Positions 8,901 through 13,304 of a stretch of 13,986 nt of DNA are shown here, one piece after another. This DNA comes from Saccoglossus kowalevskii. Its lineage: Eukaryota; Hemichordata; Enteropneusta; Harrimaniidae. The translations under genes were made by a program, and so were the position numbers. The DNA lies in assembly GCF_000003605.2 (NCBI RefSeq), contig NW_003158442.1, positions 1 to 13,986 on the forward strand, written 5' to 3'. Every line of letters starts with the position of its first letter. Within the stretch, counting starts at the first letter, position 1. The notes under the pieces were generated by a model. That model searched no databases. It was not told the origin of the DNA and saw only the letters and a program-made list of their open reading frames with translations.

Positions 8901-9555
8901 AGGTAACCAAGCTACAATCAGGGAGAAAAATCTTTGTATTATTATCAGTTAATGGTTACAGTGAGCGATGGTACAGTGGATAGCCTTGCATCAGAGAGGT
9001 TGTGGGTTTGATTCTTAGAGCCGACTTTTTACTAAGCAGTGAAAATCAGTCTGTACATTATGCCCTGCCTTTCAACCATGTAGCATTCAGTTTGGGAAAC
9101 CTGTTGCATGTGTACTTGCAATTAGCATAAAAAACCAACAAAGAATGTCAGGAGAGAAAAAAGTGACTTCAATATCTGGAATGTCACAAAAAATATTCAA
9201 AGAAATATTTTTTTTATGTGATTATGTACAAAATAAATGATATTGATTTTTTTTGTCAACAGGAGACGCCACTGAAGCGTCACCAATGGGAGTTCCACAA
9301 CCAATAGAGAAAGAATGTATACCACCAATTCGTGTCAGAAAACCAGATGACGATGATGATATCAAGGAAGTCATTGTGGATTTAAAAGGTCGATACAAAC
9401 CTAAATATAGATGTTATATTGAAAAATGTGATGTTAAACCAAAGATGAAAGTATTTCAAGTTGGGGAAGATTCTGTTCGTTTCTTTTTTATGAAATACAT
9501 GCCTTACAAGGTAGCTAAAGTGGCTGTACATAATGCTATTGAGAAATCAAAATAA
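2222..9555 (+). CDS. Alpha-arrestin (ARRDC-like), partial gene, six exons, 5' exon missing
   Basis: Six exons splice into one frame: 2222-2392, 4919-5163, 5653-5835, 6576-6776, 7497-7650 and 9263-9555. Every intron starts GT and ends AG, and the phases agree (1,0,0,0,1). The joined partial protein has 415 residues, counting the split Gly at the first acceptor as residue 1. Residues 1 to about 125 form most of an Arrestin_N domain, with the family signature GKYGYVRYYIEARIDRTW from residue 96. Residues about 153-297 form Arrestin_C, including SGYVPGE, IPPLP, INIEYYL and VLIGNIP. The rest is a tail. Alpha-arrestins are cytosolic adaptors that bring membrane receptors and transporters to ubiquitin ligases and endosomes; that role is inferred from the family. 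The N-terminal strand exon (about 40 residues expected) is absent. No PPxY motif is present anywhere in the visible protein. Which ARRDC paralogue it matches cannot be decided, so no symbol is given. Confidence 0.9.
2410..2760. other. CpG-rich patch inside the intron
   Basis: By hand count, 2401-2760 holds about 21 CpG dinucleotides, while most equal-length stretches nearby have only a few. Clusters include CCCGCG (2424-2429), GCGTCG (2474-2479), GGCGCC (2486-2491), TCGTACG (2678-2684) and ACGCGAG (2730-2736). It also contains the 15-bp duplication AGTATTTTGGGGGAT at 2498 and 2526. It could be a young inserted element not yet decayed by deamination, or an unmethylated regulatory segment. No open frame of note is present. 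Confidence 0.5.
2885..3166. mobile_element. 282-bp MITE-like element with 31-bp terminal inverted repeats
   Basis: The left end AGACTTGCATATAGTCTCTT (2885 on) continues to TGTTTATTTTTT. The right end, read on the other strand from 3166, is AGACTTGCATACAGTCTCTT and TGTTTATTTTTT. That gives 31 bp with one mismatch. Flanks AAACAAATATCCCCT (2870-2884) and AAACGAATCCCT (3167-3178) are similar and may be a degraded target duplication. The interior has an open frame of 62 codons (2942-3130) with no resemblance to a transposase, so the element is non-autonomous. The superfamily is not assigned. Confidence 0.7.
3200..3225. repeat. Perfect 10-bp hairpin
   Basis: AATGAACATG (3200-3209) pairs with CATGTTCATT (3216-3225) around six A. 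It lies 34 bp right of the 282-bp element. No function can be given. Confidence 0.55.
4566..4591. repeat. Perfect 8-bp hairpin
   Basis: CACAGTCC (4566-4573) pairs with GGACTGTG (4584-4591) across a 10-base loop, CTCCATAGAA. It is 20 bp left of the 32-bp tandem repeat. No function is assigned. Confidence 0.5.
4611..4697. repeat. 32-bp tandem repeat, about 2.7 copies
   Basis: Units beginning GATCAACATTAAATTGTTGT start at 4611, 4643 and 4675. The first two are identical and the third ends early at TTTTCATAAAT. The array lies in the arrestin intron about 220 bp before the acceptor at 4918. The unit holds a short dyad, CAACATTAAATTGTTG. Confidence 0.9.
4919..5163 (+). CDS. Alpha-arrestin exon: core of Arrestin_N
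   Basis: This 245-bp exon encodes residues 58-139. The acceptor is TTGTATAG|GT (phase 1) and the donor is AGG|GTAAAA (phase 0). It carries the most diagnostic segment of the protein: LLSPGQYRYPFQFKLP, then LPASYEGKYGYVRYYI, then EARIDRTWKSEH. In vertebrate ARRDC2/3/4 and TXNIP the corresponding segment reads L-P-x-G-x-Y-x-F-P-F followed by G-K-Y-G-x-V-R-Y. The frame stays open past the donor to a stop at 5307. That read-through is treated as intronic because the next exon joins in frame at AGG. Confidence 0.92.
5164..5652 (+). other. Arrestin intron (489 bp) filled by a minisatellite
   Basis: The intron starts GTAAAA and ends CTGTAG. The first 200 bp show nothing but a read-through frame. 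From about 5395 the intron is a 30-bp tandem repeat that runs almost to the acceptor. Confidence 0.8.
5395..5640. repeat. 30-bp minisatellite with 90-bp higher-order period
   Basis: About eight related 30-bp units of the type TTTATGTGAAAAAACACCAT / CTTATACACC follow each other. The segment GAAAAAACACCATCTTATAC recurs at 5451 and 5541, and AAAACAACACTCTCTTATAT recurs at 5481 and 5571. The homogenised unit is therefore a 90-bp trimer. Because 30 is a multiple of 3, an open frame of 90 codons (5380-5652) runs through it with a 10-residue repeat (for example HHLIHHYLKQ). Its stop is the TAG of the splice acceptor, so it cannot be in-frame coding sequence of the arrestin. Confidence 0.85.
5653..5835 (+). 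CDS. Alpha-arrestin exon: linker and start of Arrestin_C
   Basis: This 183-bp phase 0/0 exon encodes residues 140-200. The acceptor is CTACTGTAG|AC and the donor is CAG|GTCAGA. The first residues (TPILVGKEVEVAQG) are the inter-domain linker. In vertebrate ARRDC proteins this linker holds a CC-x-CC cysteine cluster; here only one Cys (in QGCISLS) remains. The strands HIQVKVETNRSGYVPGETLQ and FTAYVNN follow. They match the D/N-R-x-G-Y-x-P-G-E hallmark of the arrestin C domain. A 30-bp minisatellite lies directly upstream of the acceptor and a TTTA microsatellite lies 28 bp after the donor. Confidence 0.9.
5864..5933. repeat. (TTTA)n microsatellite, about 17 repeats
   Basis: An uninterrupted run of TTTA units occupies 5864-5933 and ends at TTTATCACAACA. 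Its length suggests it is polymorphic between individuals. The open frames that cross it encode only FIYL repeats and are artefacts. Confidence 0.95.
6140..6506. mobile_element. Interspersed repeat with internal duplication, probably non-autonomous
   Basis: It opens TAGCTCCACTGTAGAGCGGA and closes AGCGGAGCTATCTCAGCCGA / CAGGCTGCTTGTA, so a GCGGAG word is near each end. Inside, ACTTCTTCTTGAAAAC with GCTTTGATACTT (6215-6254) recurs as ACTTCTTGTTGAAAAC with GCTTTGATACTT (6372-6412). TTGTTCATTT with GATATCTTCA recurs at 6291 and 6419. The second half lacks about 29 bp. The TGTCCGTCGTCGTCTGTG segment near 6178 resembles a motif in abundant repeats of marine invertebrate genomes, recalled from general knowledge. 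No open frame is seen. Confidence 0.55.
6576..6776 (+). CDS. Alpha-arrestin exon: middle of Arrestin_C
   Basis: This 201-bp phase 0/0 exon encodes residues 201-267. The acceptor is TATATACAG|TT and the donor is CAA|GTAAGT, a strong consensus. The peptide starts FTSYYGHRRDSSKK and holds IKGKGFKAEVTKQIEGEFEI. It then reads IPPLPATGS and INIEYYLQ, the position of the P-P-x-x-x-S-x-x-N-C-x-x-I-x-V-x-Y-x-L strand in ARRDC proteins. The in-frame ATG upstream at 6534 is intronic and is not a start. Confidence 0.9.
6777..7496 (+). other. Arrestin intron (720 bp)
   Basis: The intron runs from GTAAGT to GTTCTAG. A 10-bp perfect inverted pair, ACGCCTGACA (7089-7098) and TGTCAGGCGT (7366-7375), brackets 267 bp and may mark an old element. 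The word GAGGGCGCA occurs at 6854 and 7397 in the same orientation. The open frame of 84 codons at 7202-7456 resembles no known protein. Confidence 0.7.
7497..7650 (+). CDS. Alpha-arrestin exon: end of Arrestin_C
   Basis: This 154-bp exon encodes residues 268-318 plus one base. The acceptor is TTGTTCTAG|TT (phase 0) and the donor is CTG|GTGAGT (phase 1). It starts FTVKVANFDKTVIDVIVPVL and reaches LIGNIP, which corresponds to the last conserved strand (P-I-x-I-G-T-I-P) of the arrestin fold. About 25 residues of linker follow (TWKEPQSNLVSLYQP). A second AG at 7501-7502 could act as an acceptor but would break the frame, so 7496 is preferred. Confidence 0.88.
7784..7985. mobile_element. Palindromic MITE-like element, copy 3 (202 bp), inverted relative to copy 1
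   Basis: It runs from TACTGTGGGATACTTTATTT to AAGTATTTCACAGTA. Read on the - strand it follows the 961-1160 element closely: GCTGGAATTAATTTTCGCTG, GTTTTGTATGGAATTTATTT, CTTGACAAGTTGAATGTAAA, CTGGATTTTATTTTCACTGA. It preserves CGCTGA and GCGAA words, which suggests that the ancestral motif was TTTTCGC and that copies 1 and 2 lost CpGs. Confidence 0.7.
8025..8227. mobile_element. Second inverted-repeat element with TACTGTAAA ends (203 bp)
   Basis: The left end is TACTGTAAATGCATTAATGT and the right end, read inverted, is TACTGTAAAACTATTTTC. The interior differs from the 961-1160 family but keeps short TTTTGC and GTGAAATTAAATGC words. It sits 39 bp right of copy 3. It is probably a sister family that shares terminal sequences and so perhaps the same mobilising transposase. 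Confidence 0.5.
8412..8515. mobile_element. Possible short element with TACTGT ends (104 bp)
   Basis: TACTGTATTTAC at 8412 faces GTATTTTACAGTA ending at 8515. Only the outer 7 bp are an exact inverted match. GTTACAGCACCTCATCGCAA lies just inside the right end. The call rests on end similarity to the neighbouring elements and is weak. Confidence 0.3.
8962..9140 (+). mobile_element. tRNA-derived SINE-like element, head at 8962-9023
   Basis: TGGTACAGTGGATAGCC (8969-8985) resembles an RNA polymerase III A box (TRGYNNARNGG). GGTTTGATTCT (9005-9015), preceded by GGTTGTG, resembles a B box (GGTTCGANTCC). The spacing is about 36 bp, a little shorter than in an intact tRNA. With the context GAGCGATGG..AGAGCCGAC, this points to a decayed SINE rather than a functional tRNA gene. 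The body may continue to the A-rich GCATAAAAAACC near 9140; the 3' limit and family are not certain. Confidence 0.5.
9263..9555 (+). CDS. Alpha-arrestin terminal exon: divergent C-terminal tail, no PPxY
   Basis: The exon starts after TTTTTTTTGTCAACAG and completes a Gly codon (phase 1). It encodes residues 319-415 and ends with TAA at 9553-9555. The tail has a Pro-rich start, CIPPIRVRKP, then five Asp (residues 347-351). A basic and aromatic end follows (RYKPKYRCYIEKC, FFFMKYMPYK, VAVHNAIEKSK). No PPxY, PTAP or other late-domain-like motif is seen; the nearest match is PPIR. The hydrophobic-basic FFFMKYMPYK patch might touch membrane, but this is speculation. The assignment rests on frame, splice phase and position, because the tail is not conserved between ARRDC families. 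Confidence 0.8.
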
Positions 9556-9877
9556 TATATAAAATATTTCTCTGTTAGTCTCCATTATTCATAATTGGAC
9601 ACTTTATAATTTACTAGGTAGGCTTCATGGCTTGTTTTTCTTGAATTGTTCATTCAACAGTACCTTCGATTTTTTAGTGAATATATCTTTGTAGAATTAC
9701 CAGTGATGTTCATTGTAACAGCTCCCTCTAGTGGTCAATTGTGAAAATCTGAATAATATAAAACATGTCTGTTTATGTTGAATTAAAATTTTATACTACC
9801 CAGCACATTTCTGTAGATATGTGCAATGCATGATGGGAGAGAACTTCCTATTGTACATAATGGAAAACTGAAAACTC

Positions 9878-9883
9878 AATAAA
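9878..9883 (+). terminator. Candidate poly(A) signal AATAAA for the arrestin gene
   Basis: AATAAA lies 323 bp after the arrestin stop, followed by T-rich sequence (TTAATTTTAGG). It is the first canonical hexamer downstream. A second, at 10041-10046, is an alternative. Confidence 0.5.
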
Positions 9884-10040
9884 TTGACTTAATTTTAGGA
9901 AATATTTTAACAAGGATTCATATCAATAATATGACTTATCAATGGAAAACAGTGACCATTTTCCACCACTTTTGTGATCCAATTTTTTGTTGTTTGTAAT
10001 CCTAAGATGACATACAGTAAATTCAGTCTGAATCTCCTCA

Positions 10041-10046
10041 AATAAA
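10041..10046 (+). terminator. Alternative poly(A) signal AATAAA
   Basis: AATAAA occurs 486 bp after the arrestin stop and is followed by a GT/T-rich stretch (CGTTGTTCATAATTGTCTTC). It could serve a longer 3' UTR. Confidence 0.35.
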
Positions 10047-10786
10047 ACCGTTGTTCATAATTGTCTTCTAGTACCCGGTAACTTGGTTTCCATTATCTGC
10101 TGCCAGCGTTGACTACATAATCTTTAAAGCTTACACTTTACATTAATCAATGACAATATAACTGCTTTCATCAGCAATTTCTGATTACAACTGTCTGCCC
10201 ATCAGTCTGTCAAAAATATACACAGTAGTTTGACCAAACACTTCTGTTTATTTCCTGAATATTGTCAAATTAATTTAAACATTATACATTTCTAAAAATT
10301 TATAATTATTGAAATAAGTCACAAAAAGCATGATAATAGTGCAGTAAGGAGTGTGGCATGGCACTGCTCAGTGTTCAACATGCATAGGAATGTGCCCATT
10401 AGTTAATAGAATGACAGTGGCCATAAGAAATATACAAGACCAGATACAGTTTGATCAGCGCTACAAAGGTGAATATCTAGTGTTGTATTGTTACAAGATA
10501 ATTACACAGATTATTTACTACATTGTATTAAATAATAAATTCAACTTCATATTACAATTTCTTGTCTGAAACATTTTCTATTTTAGCACCAAACACAGAA
10601 ATTGAATTTGCTGCATTTTAAGCGACTCTGGATTAAAATGCCTAAGTGTAATGTAGGATGCCTTAACATCTAGCTATCTGAAAGATGATGTAAACACTAG
10701 AGTAAATAAAAGGATAAAATGAACATTCTTTCTTCAACATACCTGTGCTATGATTATATATACAATGCTATAATTAAGTTCTGCAG

Positions 10787-10792
10787 TTTATT
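10787..10792 (-). terminator. Candidate poly(A) signal for SLC25A46
   Basis: TTTATT on the + strand is AATAAA on the - strand, 52 bases past the SLC25A46 stop. If used, the 3' UTR would be very short (about 70-80 bases). Confidence 0.5.
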
Positions 10793-10843
10793 ATGGGAGC
10801 ATGAATTCATTACGTACTTCACTCAGTCACAGTAAACTGAATA

Positions 10844-11446
10844 CTATCGTTGTTTCTTGTAGCCAAAATCTTCTGATAAACGAATGAAAACAGCTTTGGT
10901 GACTTTCAAAATGATAAAATGTAAAGTATATTGAATTATCAAGGCACCAAGACCTTTATAGAAGCCCAGTCTTCCTTCAGTTGCTTTAATATTATGAAAG
11001 CAATCGTGTAACCCTTCATAACGGGTATCTAAGGGTACAACTTCTGTACCAAAGTCCATGTTGTCTATTATGGTTCTTGTTCCTTGTATGTGTAGTCTAT
11101 ACACTACAGTTTCCAGTGGGTACACGGCGACATCCGCTATAAGGTGACCCATAAAACTAGCAAACAATTCTGGGTAATAAGCTTCAACCATTGTTTTTGG
11201 CGGGGGTGGTTCGTTCGCCGGAAGATGGGATGTCCTGTGTTTGTATGCATAGTTCATTATTGCCGAGACCAGTTGTTGTACTAATGATGATATTATATAG
11301 TGCAGTAATCCATGCAACACGGTAGGTATGACTAACGTCCACATTGGTAGAAGTCTTCTTGTTTGTGGCATGCCCCATCCCAGCATTCTAGAGAATCCTT
11401 CCTTTACACAGTCCAACACGCCAGGTTTCTCACTAGCAATATCACT
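10844..11446 (-). CDS. SLC25A46: SLC25A46 last exon
   Basis: The exon starts after TTTGCACAG with AGT (Ser) and runs 200 codons to TAG at 10846-10844. It encodes SDIASEKPGVLDCVKEG, the GLLHYIISS membrane segment, a Pro-rich loop (ANEPPPPK) and the second visible carrier repeat with YPLETVVYRLHIQGTRTI and GFYKGLGA. The final residues, DFGYKKQR, are a basic end that differs from the vertebrate terminus. The GTG at 11419 is not a start; the frame is open upstream through the acceptor. Confidence 0.95.
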   Translation of the reverse strand, partial: SDIASEKPGVLDCVKEGFSRMLGWGMPQTRRLLPMWTLVIPTVLHGLLHYIISSLVQQLVSAIMNYAYKHRTSHLPANEPPPPKTMVEAYYPELFASFMGHLIADVAVYPLETVVYRLHIQGTRTIIDNMDFGTEVVPLDTRYEGLHDCFHNIKATEGRLGFYKGLGALIIQYTLHFIILKVTKAVFIRLSEDFGYKKQR

Positions 11447-12773
11447 CTGTGCAAAGATATAACAAATAAGTCACATGACCCATCTCATGAATCAATAAAG
11501 AGACATTCTATCAAAAACTATATAATTAATATGCATGGTTTTAAGCTAAAACAAATCAGGTCTTTGCATTGTTTCAGAGCACCTACCAAGTTTCATTGAA
11601 ATACAATGATTGGTTCTTGTGATAATGGTGGAACCTTCATATTTCATTTTTAAATATCTGTTGACATATCCCTCAAACTAAGGAATTATTGTAATATTTT
11701 TATTCACAAATAAACCTCCATATAAAGACCACCTGTTTATAAAGGAAAATTTCTTAAAGTACACAGGTTTTATTACCACGGGTGGTCATTGTACACAGGT
11801 TTGACTGTAATAACAGTTATTTGTAATAAAAAGAACAATGCAGTATTCTTTAGTCTTTTCAGCAAGGCAGTTAATCCAATAGACATTTTAAAAAAAAAAG
11901 AGTATTTTCTCACCTGCACAGATTCAATAAGACTAGCAGAGAAGAATGGCATGGACACAAGTAATGTAAGTGATTTCAATGCTAGATGTCCTACAAGTTG
12001 TTTAGGTTTACTGTGTTTAGTTACTTCCTGGGGGAACCATGTGACTTCACTGATGAAGGACTCACTACACATAGATATTCCTTGCACTACAAATTTACTA
12101 CCAATGCCCTTCCATAAACTAGATGCACCCTGCAAATCAAATAAGGAAGAGTAATTAAAAGTACCCCCGATATAATCACAATATCATGACAAATTATTGA
12201 ATATTGTAAGTCATTATATTGTTGAGAGCTTCACAATGATTTAAATGTTGAAATACAAAATTAGATAATCTACCTTCACTATTCCAATATGACATGATAT
12301 AGAGAATACGCAATATACGGTCAACTTTTTAAATTTCACTTCTGGGCACTTTCATGATTCAATGATTTTATGGCATTTTTAAGGACAAAATGTTGAGAAA
12401 ATCACAGATACTCCATGTCGTAGGACCCAAGAGAAATTCTCACTGCTATAATATTGTCACTGGCAAACTGACAACATCCACGAAATTTTACCTCACGAAA
12501 TTAGAATGGTTTAAAGCATGTGGTGATCTGGAATTATATGACCGGAATCATTTACTGTTTGTACAATGTATACAATTTGTACAGTACCTGAAATGTATGC
12601 AAAATGCAACCAGTTACACAGAACAACAGAAATGCTATTGTTGGCAGGCTATATTAAGGAAATTTAAACAGATTTGAAAATATGCAAAAACTTACTTGGG
12701 CTCTCTGTAACTTGATCATGATTTGGAAAACTGAGAATGGTGTTAGATGATATCGAGCACTTTTGGGATTTAC
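10844..12773 (-). CDS. SLC25A46: SLC25A46, mitochondrial outer-membrane carrier-family protein, C-terminal part
   Basis: Three - strand exons (12773-12696, 12129-11914, 11446-10844) join in phase 0 into 298 C-terminal residues. The protein follows vertebrate SLC25A46 from its HLTPF segment to the end, with blocks YHLTPF, SLWKGIGS, PFFSASLIESVQ, VKEGFSR, LLHYIISS, YYPEL, YPLETVVYRLHIQGTRTIID, YEGLHDC and FYKGLGALIIQYTLH. SLC25A46 is a modified carrier related to yeast Ugo1. It sits in the outer mitochondrial membrane and acts in mitochondrial dynamics, cristae upkeep and lipid handling, not classical solute transport. The signature PLETVV (residues 208-213) lacks the usual basic sixth residue, as in the vertebrate protein. 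Upstream exons with the N-terminal part are off the right edge. Human SLC25A46 has 418 residues, so roughly 70% is present. Confidence 0.95.
11447..11913 (-). other. SLC25A46 intron (467 bp)
   Basis: The intron is bounded by GTGAGA and TTTGCACAG on the - strand. It contains a foldback element at 11713-11809; the rest shows no feature. Confidence 0.85.
11713..11809. mobile_element. Foldback (MITE-like) element, 97 bp
   Basis: AACCTCCATATAAAGACCAC at the left faces GTGGTCATTGTACACAGGTT / TGACTGTA at the right. The arms share AAACCT and GACCACC in inverted order. AAACCTGT..TGACCACC..GGTGGTC..ACAGGTTTGACTGTA is a pattern I recall from abundant short repeats in many marine invertebrates; that recognition is from memory. 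TACACAGGTTT also occurs twice directly (11760 and 11792). Confidence 0.5.
11914..12129 (-). CDS. SLC25A46: SLC25A46 internal exon
   Basis: This 216-bp phase 0/0 exon has acceptor TTTGATTTGCAG|GG and donor GTGCAG|GTGAGA. Its 72 residues start GASSLWKGIGSKFVVQG and end ASLIESVQ, with SKPKQLVGHLALKSLTLLVS between. The LWKG word is the usual end-of-repeat motif of mitochondrial carriers. Sequence past the donor to 11773 stays open but is intronic. Confidence 0.95.
12130..12695 (-). other. SLC25A46 intron (566 bp)
   Basis: The intron runs from GTAAGT to TTTGCAG on the - strand. It shows no clear repeat. On the opposite (+) strand an ATG-initiated frame of 95 codons (12390-12677) is open, with peptide words such as TKLEWFKACGDLELYDRN. 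It matches no family I know. It is probably chance or a relic, and it ends 19 bp before the exon edge. Confidence 0.7.
12696..12773 (-). CDS. SLC25A46: SLC25A46 internal exon, first one visible
   Basis: This 78-bp phase 0/0 exon has acceptor TATTATTTTAG|GT and donor CCCAA|GTAAGT. Its 26 residues include VNPKSARYHLTPFSVFQ and IMIKLQRAQ, matching the segment after the R-R-Q-C-Q-V-N word of vertebrate SLC25A46. No upstream exon (expected to end near RRQCQ) is found in 12780-13986 on this strand. Confidence 0.9.
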
Positions 12774-12931
12774 CTAAAATAATATAGAAAACACATTTTA
12801 CAACGCTGATTTAAAAAGAGATACACGATTTATGATATACATGAATGTACAAAATTATACGTCAAATTGTAGGTATTAGAAATATCACAAGAAAGTGTAG
12901 ATTTACTAAGAGTTAACAAGTAAGAAGATGC

Positions 12932-12957
12932 TAAACCATTTCACTAAAAATGGTTTA
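12932..12957. repeat. Perfect 10-bp hairpin
   Basis: TAAACCATTT (12932-12941) pairs with AAATGGTTTA (12948-12957) across a 6-base loop. Its arm words (TTTAATGG, CATTAAACC) recur near 13077-13100, so it may be part of an older inverted-repeat element. Confidence 0.5.
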
Positions 12958-13035
12958 ATGGGTAAGTATTCGAATAACCTGTTGGTCAGCTATGTTATAC
13001 TACAAATATACCTAGTAGTTATAATCAATTTCACC

Positions 13036-13073
13036 AGTTTTTGGTACATTTTACAAGCCTCTGACCAAAAACT
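13036..13073. repeat. Perfect 10-bp inverted repeat, 18-base loop
   Basis: AGTTTTTGGT (13036-13045) pairs with ACCAAAAACT (13064-13073). It lies between two GGTTTAA-type dyads. No function can be given. Confidence 0.45.
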
Positions 13074-13304
13074 ATTGGTTTAAATGTATATCATTAAACC
13101 CATATCTTCAAGTATTTCAGATCTATGCCACAAAAAAATTGAAAGATTTAGCAATCTGTTGTACTGCCAGTGTACTGCACTGAATGTAGGTTAATTTACA
13201 TGAATACTTGTGGAACTCGGTCTCCTCGCAAACGTAGACATTGAACTACCGGTAAAGTTGACTAAAGCTGCACAGCCTTAGTTGAAGCACAAAGTCTAAT
13301 TTAC

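Larger units (their letters stand above)
7651..9262 (+). other. Arrestin intron (1612 bp) rich in short elements
   Basis: The intron runs from GTGAGT to TTTTGTCAACAG. It contains three short elements with TACTGT-type ends (7784-7985, 8025-8227, 8412-8515) and a tRNA-like SINE head near 8962. The 8530-8955 segment is plain AT-rich sequence with nothing recognised. Confidence 0.8.
9556..10786. other. Arrestin 3' UTR and intergenic spacer between convergent genes
   Basis: This lies between the arrestin stop (9555) and the SLC25A46 poly(A) signal. Two AATAAA hexamers are on the + strand (9878 and 10041). CTCCCTCTAGTGGTCAA at 9722-9738 resembles a word common in animal interspersed repeats. An open frame of 72 codons from GTG at 10351 follows an AG and has a donor-like AAAG|GTGAAT at 10464-10473, so a stray exon cannot be excluded. 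It matches nothing I recognise. Confidence 0.6.
12774..13304 (-). other. Probable SLC25A46 intron, unique part
   Basis: This is AT-rich sequence upstream of the first visible exon. Three small dyads are present: 12932-12957, 13036-13073 and 13077-13100. No exon was found on either strand. Confidence 0.6.

Noticed and set aside
8962-9023. Functional tRNA gene
   Set aside because: A/B box spacing is short, the acceptor stem does not pair and the B box has T for C; a decayed SINE head fits better.
11184-11378. 64-codon - strand frame inside the last SLC25A46 exon
   Set aside because: Shadow in another phase of the conserved reading frame.
11789-12154. 121-codon + strand frame overlapping the SLC25A46 internal exon
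   Set aside because: It is the antisense shadow of a clearly conserved - strand exon.
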